Source: Steinernema hermaphroditum
Lineage: Eukaryota; Nematoda; Chromadorea; Rhabditida; Steinernematidae
Assembly: GCA_030435675.1 (NCBI GenBank)
Contig: CM059625.1
Coordinates: forward strand, 9,796,001-9,860,000
Direction of reading: 5' to 3'
Length of the DNA: 64,000 nucleotides
The position numbers were made by a program, and so were the translations under genes. Of this stretch, positions 43,985 through 54,700 are shown in pieces (the stretch's first letter is position 1; the number at the start of each line of letters is the position of its first letter). The notes under the pieces were generated by a model, which saw only the letters and a program-made list of their open reading frames with translations, was not told the DNA's origin and made no database searches.

Positions 43985-44374
43985 CAGGAGAGAGATGCTT
44001 AATCCTTCTAACCGAAATCTGTGATCCAGTTCCAGAAATAAAACGAGTTATCTACTTTGCATTTGATTAAGTGATGACAAGCAAAACAAATGTTGTTCTT
44101 GAGCTTCTTAAGCTTAGGGTGTCACATCCTTTCAGATTAATTGCATATCACAGATTATATATATTTGTGCGAATCTCTTCAGATGATGCATATGTTGATA
44201 ACACACTACTTAATTCAGCGTGAATCACATGTATTTGTCATGGTACCCATAATCACACGATACAAATTTAGAGAGATTTATGAGGTTTCAGAAAAAATTG
44301 CTAAAATAAGACAAAACAGCCGCTGAAAAATGGCCAAAAAGATGGAACGTGACCTGAGAGAGCGGAGTGACCAG

Positions 44375-44571
44375 CCCACCGCCCTGCACCATGCACCGGT
44401 GCAACGATCGTCCTGTTCCAATCCGTCGTGGCTGGCTTGCAACGTAAGCCTAATCACATCTCGCCTGGAAGACAGTCAAAACCGCCCGACCATCCGCACC
44501 CCCCACTCAAGCCGAAGAATGGCTCCAACTCCGAAACTGCTCCGATGATGGGGTTCTACTTCGCCCGCTAA
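44375..44571 (+). CDS. Putative terminal exon, plus strand
   Basis: After a possible CCAG acceptor, the plus strand reads HRPAPCTGATIVLFQSVVAG, then LQRKPNHISPGRQSKPPDHP, HPPLKPKNGSNSETAPMMGF and YFAR-stop. The amino-acid texture is protein-like and the composition is locally GC-rich. No domain is recognised. A minus-strand exon lies just downstream (44683-44913), so two convergent gene ends are possible. Low confidence. Confidence 0.28.
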
Positions 44572-44682
44572 GCCCCACCATCACGCTACTCCCGGACACA
44601 GTTTCTTCATCGCTTCGAATGTGATCCACGTTTCTTCGTTGTTTAAGCCAAGTTGCGTTGTTGCATGGTGAATGCTATTTAT

Positions 44683-44913
44683 TCATGAGTAAATGAAAGG
44701 AAATGAATGGGGGGAAAGGTTCACAGCATTGTGTAAAGCTGCTCCTTCTCGTTTGGAGCAGAGGAGTGGCTTCGGTGCTTGAATCTTCTTTGAAGGCATG
44801 GGTCTTTGGCCCGAAAGATGCGACTTCGTCGATGGTGGTGTCCCGAGAGTGTCGGCGAACTTGAGGATCACTTCTCTCGCTTCACATATCTGGCGTCGGC
44901 TTTCTAAGGCTTC
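44683..44913 (-). CDS. Putative terminal exon, minus strand
   Basis: The minus strand reads EALESRRQICEAREVILKFA, DTLGTPPSTKSHLSGQRPMP, SKKIQAPKPLLCSKREGAAL and HNAVNLSPHSFPFIYS-stop. A minus-strand AATAAA (TTTATT at about 44679) overlaps the stop. The start is a helix of Glu/Arg and the tail is Pro/Ser/Lys-rich, as in a protein C-terminus. I recognise no family. The upstream acceptor is unclear (possibly GGAAG at about 44911) and no further exons were found. Confidence 0.33.
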   Translation of the reverse strand, partial: EALESRRQICEAREVILKFADTLGTPPSTKSHLSGQRPMPSKKIQAPKPLLCSKREGAALHNAVNLSPHSFPFIYS

Positions 44914-45207
44914 CGGGTTTCACAATTAGTTCAAATATTTCCTAATTTGATTCACTGACTTGCAACTGTTCGAATCTTCTTTAATGGTCTCTTTCAATAA
45001 AGTAGAAATGAGCTCGTGGAGTGATTATGTACGATGATTATGTATGATTATGAAATCTATGTGACAACATGTCCTCGTGGCCTGTTATGTTATTTAAACA
45101 ACTGAAACGTTTGAGTTAACAGAAAATGATGATCGGACTGATCCAGCTTTCTGACAGTTGTTCATGCTATAATACACCGCGAGCACAGTCATAGGTGAAT
45201 TCTGCAG

Positions 45208-45355
45208 GCAATACACAATGAGCTACGTGGCTCAAGGAAGTCGCCGTCGCACAATTAATTCCATCGTAATGCACAATGAAGGTGCACCACTAGTGAATAG
45301 GAACAATACAAACAGTTTAGCCGGAGATTCTGATTTCGCTACGATGCATGCCTAA
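45208..45355 (+). CDS. Putative short exon or small ORF next to a transposon end
   Basis: After TTCTGCAG, an open frame reads QYTMSYVAQGSRRRTINSIV, MHNEGAPLVNRNNTNSLAGD and SDFATMHA-stop (an ATG at 45218 gives 45 residues). It looks protein-coding in codon texture. It stops only six bases before a transposon-like terminus at 45361. It could be the last exon of a gene truncated by the insertion, or a small peptide gene. No family is recognised. Confidence 0.3.
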
Positions 45356-45360
45356 ACATA

Positions 45361-45392
45361 CAGTGGCGGAAATATAAATAGGGACACCTGTG
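45361..45392 (+). repeat. Tc1/mariner-like terminal sequence, left end
   Basis: After a TA dinucleotide the sequence begins CAGTGGCGGAAATATAAATA and continues GGGACACCTGTGG. A TA target followed by CAGTGG-CGGA is typical of Tc1/mariner termini. The same GGAAATATAAATAGGGACAC core recurs inside both arms of the foldback element at 45479-46685. No matching right end for this copy was found. Confidence 0.55.
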
Positions 45393-45478
45393 GAGAAAAT
45401 AATCTTTCCTGTTTTAGGTGTATTTTACGATAACTGATTCCAAACAACTTTCACTATCCGACGTAGAATTTCCTACTG

Positions 45479-46685
45479 ATTCTTGTCATATATGGAAGTT
45501 AAGTAATTCCCCCTGATCAGGCAACAATTTCGCTGCGGGACCAAACGGCACTCATTTCGTTGCGGAAATATAAATAGGGACACCTCTTAAATACAGCTAT
45601 AATTCCAGTTTCATGAAACGGAAAATGGTAAGAACAGCTATATTGACGTCAACAAGTGACACTTAGCCGATTTAAGTGTGATTTAGACTATCTCCAGCTG
45701 GTTTAAGATTTCCGAACCCTAACACTTGCAACAGCACCGTATTAAAACGAACATGGAGCGTTTTCATGTGAAACTCACCCGAAAAATAGCCAAATTCACG
45801 GTAGTGATCTTTGCCTCCATTAAAAATAGTACTGGGAGGCAAAAACGATGGTTTAATTTCTGTCTGAAGACCTTTTTCCCTTCAAAAATTTGATCCTTAT
45901 GTTGGCCAGACTTCTTGTTAGGGTTCCTAAATGTCCGGAAATAAAGGGCTTCTAGCATTTTTTGAATATTATCATGTTGATCAGCGTATTCGAAAACCCA
46001 TTTTAGTGTTTTGTGGCATCAAAGCAGCGATACATGTGGATACGGGACGTGGACAGGCCAGAGCATAGAATTTTCAATAGAAAATATGTGTTTTTAGACG
46101 AAATTTAGAAGAACCGTATTGTTTTTTCAAGTTAAGTCAGGAAATTACCAGAAGATAGTAATTAAGGGTTATTTTACACGCTCTACAACGTAGTGTAATC
46201 TAAAAAGGCTGCAAAGCCGGTCTTCTACATCGTTTCGGGACCCATATAAGAATGCTCAGTAAGGTAACGTTCTAAGTTTTGAAGGACAAAAGGTCTCCAG
46301 ACGCCAACTAAACTAGCGTTTTTGCCTACTCGTGTTATGTTGAACGGAGAAAAAGATGTTAGCCGTGGTTCTGGCGATTTTGCGGGTGAATTTTACATAG
46401 AAACACTCGATATTCGTCTTCACACTGTAATATTACAAGTTCAAGAGTTTTGAATACCTTAACCACCTGGGGATTGTCCAAACCACATTTAAACCAGCTA
46501 AATATCAATAGTAAGCGTCATTATAGCTGTTCTTAGCATTTTGCGATTCATAAAACTCGAATTATACCTGTATTTAGGAGGTGTCCCTATTTAAATTTCC
46601 ACCACGAAATGAGTGCCGTTTGGTCCCGCAGCGAAATTGTTGCCTGATCAGGGGAAATTACTTAACTTCCATATATGACAAGAAT
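45479..46685. mobile_element. 1.2-kb foldback / long-inverted-repeat DNA element (non-autonomous)
   Basis: The two halves are diverged reverse complements of each other. The outer 20 bases are a perfect inverted pair (ATTCTTGTCATATATGGAAG at 45479 and its complement ending at 46685). Similarity continues inward through CCTGATCAGG, GCGGGACCAAACGGCACTCA and the TATTTA...GGGACACCT motif. It can still be followed through AAACTCACCCG-AAAATAGCC and AGACCTTTT-CCTTCAAAA almost to the centre near 46080. Identity falls from near-perfect at the ends to patchy inside. No transposase frame survives. The whole unit would fold into one long hairpin. Confidence 0.78.
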
Positions 46686-46754
46686 GACCATGCCTGACCG
46701 AAGCACGCACATGAGTGACAAACACAACCAGGACACCAGTTTTGCAACGAGAAA

Positions 46755-47412
46755 GCAGACATCAACGAAGAGCTTGGTTCAGCTTCCGCGAGCTTGGTTC
46801 AGCTTTAGTGGGCAGCACGGATGGTCGAGTGGTTATTACGGTCTTCTTGACGATACGGTGGAACTACGGCTCCCTAGCGATCGATGCCTTCTAGATGCCG
46901 GAGCGATCATTGCGCCAATAACGATGGCCAAATGAGATCGCTCATTCAACTTATTTCTGAGAGAACGAACAGACGACCCGAGCAGTCGCCAGGATGTCTT
47001 AAGTGGGCACATTGAGGAGAATAATGCACAGGACCATCCCATAATATGTAAAAGGCCGTCTTGTAAGCACATTAGAGCAGTGTGTCGTAGTGCCCATCTC
47101 CTTCTGGGCAAAGCAGCAGAGTCGAAGACGATGATCCCATCACTTTCCACAGGCATTGGAAAAGCGAAGAGAGCTGATTTTTGTTGACTTGCAGACGGTG
47201 AAGCACAACGGGCGAATGGAGGGTTTGGAGGGAGATAGTGGCGCGAACTTTGGAGTTTCGACTTCATGCGGCTGTGCGGGTTATCTGGCGGTGATGACGG
47301 TCTTCTTGGCAAGACGGTGGAACTACGATTCCGTGGTGTTCTGACGTTCTGGAAGCCGGAGTACTTCATCGACCTCCACGTATTATGACCGATCCTTTGC
47401 ATTATTCTCCTC
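46755..47412. repeat. Scrambled direct and inverted repeats
   Basis: Three repeat pairs are visible. A tandem duplication of GAGCTTGGTTCAGCTT lies at about 46769-46812. A direct repeat of about 65 bases (CGGTCTTCTTG-C-A-ACGGTGGAACTAC...GCCGG) lies at 46838-46902 and 47297-47361. An inverted repeat of GAGGAGAATAATGCA lies at about 47016-47037 and 47391-47412. The large minus frame through here (46836-47414) has no domain and is best read as repeat DNA. Confidence 0.5.
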
Positions 47413-47700
47413 AATATGTTGCCTTACATGAGTGCTATTGCATGCCGACGGTTATTCGAATTTTCACATCTCATACGTCGTTCTGTCAGCGGAAGCAAAC
47501 CATGCATTAACTGTTTTGTATCTCAACGCATTTTTCACGGAATGATGCCGAGAGTTGTGGTCTTCTGGTTTACCAATCAAGCGCTTCTGCTATGAGGTAA
47601 CTGCACGATGTGCCAAAGAATATTCTCCGCGTGATGTCCGACCTTCTTCACATGACTTGGATTTGGGTATAGTGATCCTTTTTGCTCCCAAATATTATAG

Positions 47701-48023
47701 ACCAATCCGCGAAAAGTGGTCACTGGAGAAGTAGAGGTGTGAAGTATCGGAAAGACGACCAGGCGACAGTTAACGCTCTCGTGGAGAGTTCATATCTTCC
47801 GATTAGCGTAGTCTTCGTTCCCGTTTACAATCAGTCACATCCGATCGGTGGAGGAGATGCGATGCGGCTGAAGAAGCTTCTGAGCCCTACACTGAAGACG
47901 AAAGGGGGCATTGGAATGAAGAGGCAGATGGTGTCGTTGATCGACGAGCAGTTAACTCCAGAAGCCGTTTTAGCAGGCGTTCCTCGACACGTCGAGCAAT
48001 GGGCGCTATTTAATAATTGCTAG
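47701..48023 (+). pseudogene. Copine-family C-terminal exon (orphan fragment)
   Basis: After ATTATAG the plus strand reads KDDQATVNALVESSYLPISV, VFVPVYNQSHPIGGGDAMRL, KKLLSPTLKTKGGIGMKRQM and VSLIDEQLTPEAVLAGVPRH, then VEQWALFNNC-stop. Known: copine vWA-like domains end with D-Q-T--AIV-AS-LP-SI-IVGVG, then RD-VQFV and LA--VL-EIP-Q. This exon matches that order, though GVG is replaced by PVY. The upstream two-thirds of the domain and C2 domains are absent; repeat DNA occupies their place. It is either a fragment left by rearrangement or the end of a diverged gene whose other exons I could not see. Confidence 0.5.
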
Positions 48024-48351
48024 ATTCCGCTCAAAACCCACTTGTATTGCTGCTGTGGAGCAGTTCAGATATGAGACCACTTTACACGCTTGCTGTCCAG
48101 CACTATAACATGAAACCATTGCATTTTCTGTCGTAAATCGTCTTTATTTTCGACGGAATTTCTCTTACGAGAAGCTTCAGAGACCACTTGAACTTCCGTT
48201 AAAACTGTTGTGAGTACTAAATTTACAATGTGAAATTGCATTGATGGATACCGGTAATTAAAACAGGGCGAAAGACAATAGATACATGAGGACTTAGGCG
48301 AAGTTGAATACTTTCAAGAGAGAAAAAGAGAGGATGCGTTTCTTGCTGTGT

Positions 48352-49405
48352 TCAGATAGCAACATCCTCTAAAGAATTATAGAGAGGGCTCTGTCCGAGA
48401 TGGAAAACCAATGGTTGGACACGGAGCTGAACGCGAATCTTTTCAAAATCTCGCGAATAGGAGAAAATGTAGAGCATGTTGATGATAGCAAGCCCCCATT
48501 CTGCGACTGCCGAAATGCAGTGCAGCTCGAAACCCTGCAAAGAAACACTGATATCATCTGCGATCACTGTTGTTCCCTGTTCACATAATGAAGTCAAACG
48601 TAACGAGTGCAAAGAGGTTAGGTGAAAATAAAAAGCAGGCTTTGTATGTGAGCACTTACCGGTTGATTTGGATCGCCTGACCATGGACGAGGTGTTGGCT
48701 TATCTGGATAGGCAGCGTGGTATATACGAGCAGCGAGAATTCCACATGAAAGCGCTGAAAAAAATATATGAAGAACTCGTTAGACAAGTTGTTCTCACCA
48801 ACAACGAAGAGGACCGAGGCAACGAGTGCTAGAACCGTTCGGACGAAGGCAATAGTTCCGTGCACAAACGTCGGATACATGAACCATGTTATAATCGCTT
48901 GGAGCAACATATAAATGCAACTTCCACCGAAGCATATGATGGCGCCTGTCATGTGAATTTGGATTACGGCAGTCTCTTGAAAATTTGCGACAAGGCACAT
49001 TCCAAAGCTTGATGCAATTCCGATCCATAGCGATATATTGTTGAGACGATTTGTGTTCCGATGGAAGTCGCGATCTAACTCTTTCACGAGGCCAAAGCTA
49101 AAGTTCTGACTGCAAAATAAATCCTCTACAATTGCGCATACCGCAAATAAATGATAAGTGCTATCAACACTGCGCACAGGTTCAAAAGCAAACTGAAGAT
49201 GCACGACTCAGGCCTCTGGTCGCCCGAAGAGGAAATGTACGGGAATACCGGATCAACGTCTCGGTGCCAAACAGCAAACACATAAGTTGTTCCTGAACTG
49301 GGACAGTCATTTCATAGCACGCTCGCACTTACCAAGCATAAAAGTAAAAATGATGCTAAAGATTACAGGGATATGTCCAGAACCGAGCTTTCCACATTGT
49401 AGCAT
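48352..49405 (-). CDS. DRAM/Frag1/Sfk1 family multi-TM protein
   Basis: Six-TM membrane protein of the DRAM (damage-regulated autophagy modulator) family, usually lysosomal or Golgi. Seen: ATG at 49405 after CACAG, first TM SGHIPVIFSIIFTFMLG, then TTYVFAVWHRDVDPVFPYIS with the family's D-x-x-P-YIS-S-G motif. After GDQRPESCIF comes a TM (SLLLNLCAVLIALIIYLRYA), then NRLNNISLWIGIASSFGMCL and ANFQE. HMTGAIICFGGSCIYMLLQA follows, then YPTFVHGTIAFVRTVLALVA and VAEWGLAIINMLYIFSYSRD. The stop is at 48352. The PYISxxG, GD-PES-IF, NFQE and AEW motifs are characteristic of the family. Five or six exons with short introns. TTTATT at about 48143 is the likely polyA signal. The gene is tail-to-tail with the copine fragment. 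Confidence 0.9.
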
Positions 49406-51752
49406 CGTGTATCTGTGTGAATGGAAGTTTTGGTAGCAGCTAATTATGAAAACCACCCATAAACAAGACCACAACTGTGTTTGAAGCAAGGCAGTATCGT
49501 GAATCAGCTGTTTTGACATACAACACCCATGTACGCGCGCTCATGCAAAGAGTTGCGGGAACCCATCCATTACGCAACTCGACCAAGCAAATGCATGGAT
49601 GGAATGTTTTATTAGCTCGAGTACGGAAACAGAAAAGTATCGTAATCTTTTTAAGTACTTTATAAGAATAACGTGAAAAGCGAATCTTTTTGCCTGCAAA
49701 GGTTATCTAATGCTTCTAAACATCAAACAAGTCCAGAAACTTTGCAATCCACAAAGTTTCTTCAGCAAACAAAAGCGTTAAAGTGAATTGTTTCTGAATT
49801 GACTGAAATGTCTTCATCATTTGAAATGTAGTTCTCAGATTAGCCGGAGGCTGCTATAAATAAAACGTAAGGCACGAAAAGGAATAGTTTTCGATCAATG
49901 TTCAACACAGGCTTTAGCAAGTCAATCGTCACCTAATAGACAAGAAGACAGTGTTGATAACATAAATTCACATAATATTTCTTAAAAGGCTTAATTCAAA
50001 TTTTGTAAGTTATACTTTACATTTGAATTGACGTATTAAATATTGTCGCGCATAGTATACTTGCGCATGCAGGCATATCCTCATCTATGGTCGAACATAT
50101 CATCTACTAACAGTAAAAGACCAGCACCTATGAGCACATGAAATAAGCGACAGACAATCTCGCAACGGAGGTCGGAAATGTTTGGTCAGAGAGTGGTGGT
50201 GACTGGCAACGGTTCGAAAGCAGACGGGCAGCAACTGTCAATACGTGTGATGACGATATCATGATAATTTCCAGGCGTGGTGGAACTCACACCAGAATTT
50301 ACTCATTCTCTATTTAATGATTAATTTGAACGACAGAAGCATATGCATTGTTTACTAATCGGTGTTTTCCTTTCTTTTCCAGAAGTCATGATAAGGAAAA
50401 TATTTATTGAAAGCGAACAACAGATAAGCAGAACAACTCTGGTCCATTTTCAAGAGACAACCGCGAACTCCACTGCTCACATTGCTGTTATCCTAGCACT
50501 ACTATTACCGTATTGGCAGCCGTTCGGAAGTAGATGGGAAGCAGCTGTCAACATTTCAACACAAAGAGGAATCCCGCGCTTGGAATTAATGTATATTTCA
50601 AAGTCCTGTAGTTGTCCCACCGTCTATCTCTGTTTATGCTATCGGAAACATGTTGGACACTACCTTACAAAGATCAGTTACCCGATCATTTTTAAATGCA
50701 AATTTATTCTCGAAAATCTAATAGCTATGATGATGGAGCGATTGCAGAAACATTAACTTGACTAATCCTAAGCTATTAGGCTTGCCATGTGATTTTATTT
50801 TCTGTTAATATGTTAGGTGTTTCAGAGAAAAATGCGTGCATTCATGTATCCTCGCATTTAAAACATTTCCCAACATTCGCCATCACAGTAGTTATTTGAC
50901 AGAATTTTCAGCGCCGACAATGCAGCCTCTGACACAAGTGTGAAGTGGTCGTCCTACAGTACCACAAAGAGCAATCCCCCACTGTAATTGGAAAAGTGTG
51001 CGGCCTGCGAGCGACAAAATATATGGTGACGAGACCGGCGGAAGGTGAGCTGTCAAATCGAATTAGCGGGAGAACGCTCGGGCGCAAACCGGTAGCGCAG
51101 CGAGGGAAAGAAGCTCCGAGAATACGTTGCGCACATCATAAGTCCGCTCGGATTGTGAAAATGTGAGTGCTGAACGCTTGAAACAAGGGTAGAATACCAT
51201 TTACTATTTTCAAAACGCATGGGGAAATTTTTGGGACAATCCGTAAAATTACATACAAACAGTAACAGTAATGTACAAAGTTGAACGCGTTGATATGAAA
51301 CTGAGTTGAAGTATCGTTTTGCGCAAGAAGGGATCTGTAAGAAGCCCAAAACAGAAATAGACTTATTCTGCAGACTGCTGCGAACCGAGGCCGCCTGGCT
51401 TTCTATCACATGAGGGAAGAAAGGAAGATAAGTGTAAGCGTCGTCGAATCAAAATTTGGCGAAAGTGCGACAATCGTTTGGAAACGCTGAAGGAAAGTCG
51501 AAAACGTTTCCATTTCAAGGAAAACAGAACCGAATAAATTACTTTCGAAAGAATATAATGTTCGGAAGACGAAGAAGAAGGGGTGAGACAAGTGTGCTGG
51601 ACGAGAACAATAAAAATATCATTTGAATAAAACAGCAATAGAAAAGAATGTAGTAAAGCTATGACGATAATCTGTTGAGGGGAGCAGACAAGACGATGTA
51701 ACCACACTTATTTCAGAGATGATATGTGAAAGTCGATTTCGTTTGATGCCGC
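49406..51752. other. Intergenic between the DRAM gene and Pax6 3' end
   Basis: 2.3 kb, AT-rich. The plus frame 50343-50756 and minus frames 51053-51707 lack domains and splice support. TTTATT at about 50796 could end a long Pax6 3'UTR. Nothing else is recognised. Confidence 0.45.
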
Positions 51753-54700
51753 TCATTGTCGCCAATACTGTGATGGGTCGTGGTGGACTTCAGTAAGGTC
51801 TTGAAGCTGCTGTTGTTGCTGTTGGGGAAGCGTTTGATCGATGCTTGATAGGACGGACACCTGCAGGCTGACCCCTGCTCCTAGGCCTTAAAAAAGATTC
51901 GTTTTAGTCAAAGAATTCTCGTTGAAACAATTATGAGGAAACCTACACTAAGTAATTACGATTTTATGAGTGCGTAGGCATGTGCTGTGATGTTAATGTT
52001 TGTGCTTTTAGAAAAAGTGTCGTTTGAACCCGTTATGAAGAGAAGAGGAAGCGCAGGCATGCGCCCCTTTTACCTGAATCGGTCATAAAATTTTTGCATT
52101 TTGGTGGGAGACATGCAATCAAATTGGATAAATTACGAGCTCGTTAACCCTCTTTAATGTTGGTTTATTGCCGAACGCAGTATGTACTGTGATGGCTTGC
52201 GCACCGTTGACGATCTTATCAACATTGTCGAGGCGTTTCTTTCTCTGCTTCCTGGTGGTCGGAGGTAAAGTTTTAATGAGCAAAGTGTTCGTCTCCTTTT
52301 AATGACGCGCAGCGGGAACCTATTGTTTTATCGTTCCGCAGTGTGTGGAACGCCTGTTACGCAAATGGTTTTTGAGTGAGTTGAGGCTTAGGCAATGTTG
52401 GTGAACGGCGGGCGAAAATACTGATGAACGTCCCTAAGCGACTGCGAGACACCTGCTGTGCGCGTCATAATAATAGACAGTCGCAGCCGTCGCCGATCGG
52501 CGGTGACACACGCGCGCTTCGACCATTCATCATCCGTCACCGTAGTCTATGTTGGATACCACAGCTAGACATCGATACGCCGATACCGTAACTCCAAGGG
52601 GGGCACATGTCAAAAACATTTGAGAGATGGCGAAAAAGCTTACCAGGGACTGGATTTGAGATCGAAGTTGGATTCATGGTGGTCGGAAACGTTGCTCCGG
52701 TTGGTGGCATAGTTCGTGCGTACGGCTAAAAAGTTTTAGTCAGGAATTTTGTCGCATTGTGGCCTTGGAAAATGAAAATATTTTTACTGATTCAAACATA
52801 CATGAAACGCGTCGTACGGTGACCTTGTGGCTCCTGAGAACATTTGATAGGAGCTGAAATCCTGCTGAGTTGGTGGCATTCCCAAGCCCGCATGCGCAAA
52901 ACTAAACAAAATGTCATATACCAGGTGTCAATAGTGGAACGTTACCCATAGGGGTCCATTGTTGGCTGAGCCAGACCGGAGTACATTTGTGACGAGGGAT
53001 GTACGAAGCTGGGGACGGGGTTGTGACTGAACCGTGGCACTGGAGTTCCGTTGGGACTGGCTCCAGATGATTGGGTCACTGCTTCGAACTTCGTGTTTGC
53101 CAGAGCTGCACCATTAGCTGCGGTCATCATCGAACTCTGAGGGGAAACCGCTTCTGTCGGTGCTACGGTAGAGCCGGAGGGTGTCGCTGAACTCGTACTG
53201 ATGTTGGAAGTGTCCATTCCCGGTGGTCGCTTCTGATTCCGAAGCTTTTCCTCTCGACGCCATTTCGCACGTCGATTCGAGAACCACACCTAAACGAAGA
53301 GATTGTCGAGTTCTGATGGGAAGGAATGTGCGGTAATGACATGTGAACTTGGGAACGACAGGCGTCGCAACACCTATCTCGGGATAAGTGTGTCGCACGA
53401 AAATACCCAATCACCAAGCACAGCAGCAATCTTAAAACAGGCATTTTTGACTGATTCAGTTCTTCCTACGGTATAAAAGGACACTGCGGGCCTTCTAATT
53501 GTCCCTGCAATTGCCGGCCGCCGTCATTAGAAGCCTGGAGAAAAAAACGCACGCCGGCCATGCTTGCTCAATTATCGCATTACCGTTGCCGACAACGATG
53601 GCTATTAATGGTGGAGTCAATTTAAGGAAAATCGTAGCTTAGGAAACTCAGTCCGAATTTAAGAAAGGAGGACAGGGAAACCATAGCATGTTCACTGCGC
53701 ATGTGTGCTGGAGCAGACTGAATGGCGTGGAGGGTCGAATAGCATTTGTTTCAAATAGGATGATTCGATTATGGCGATGCAATTACACAGAGCAGTAAAA
53801 ACTTTGCGCACTCAATTAGAGTTAGTTATGCAACACGAATTCCTCCATCGCCTGCACACGGCGTGAGGCGGTTGTGTTATTTACCTGGATTCGAGCTTCC
53901 GGAAGACCGATCTTCGAGGCGAGTCGTTCACGAGCAAAGACATCGGGGTAGTGAGTTCGTTCGAATTCTACAGAAGAAGGTGAGTCCAGCTGCGTTCTGT
54001 GTACGCTTTTACCTTTTTCCAAATTTTCGATTTGCTCCTGACTGAATGAGGTGCGGTTCCGCTGTAACTTCTTTCGAAGTCTCAGTCGGGCCGCAGCATC
54101 TTCGTCGGGGTCGTTCGGGGGCTTTTGGTCATCATCTAAACATTCGCATATCAGATCGTCATCCCCTTTGAAGACTCTTCTTTCTCTTTTGATATCAACA
54201 TATGTGTGGTGCTTGCCTAAAGCATATGTATGCCAATGAGTAGCTTAGAGCAGAAGAATTTGAGTGTGAGTGCATGAGAAACGTGGAACAACAACCAGAT
54301 AAGCATCTGACACATAGCAAAGATACAAAAGGGAGATATTTGTCCGGTTACCCGCGACTCTCTGCAATGATCGACGCGCATAGTACGTTTTCGCCGCCTA
54401 TTGCCAATCACCTAAGAGAGATACTAGAAGTCCGGCGAGATAAAGATTTATGAGCTGTGAAGAAGAGTGATGAATAGCGCTCGCGCACACATACCGTATT
54501 TTGTCGATCTCTTGGGGCCACGTCGGAAGTTACGGTTACCCAAGTTAGGCTGAATGCACTCGGACGACATCATCATGACAACTAAGGGACTTGGACGTTT
54601 ACTTCCCACTAATTGACTGTGCGGATTCAGTACTGCGCATTCATATACGTTGGGAAAACGCAGTCAGCCAGTGATAGTGGGCGAGTAACGTATTTGAGAG

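Noticed and set aside
46836..47414. 192-codon minus-strand open frame
   Set aside because: It spans direct and inverted repeat blocks, has no domain and low-complexity Arg/Ser/Pro content. It is best explained as repeat DNA.
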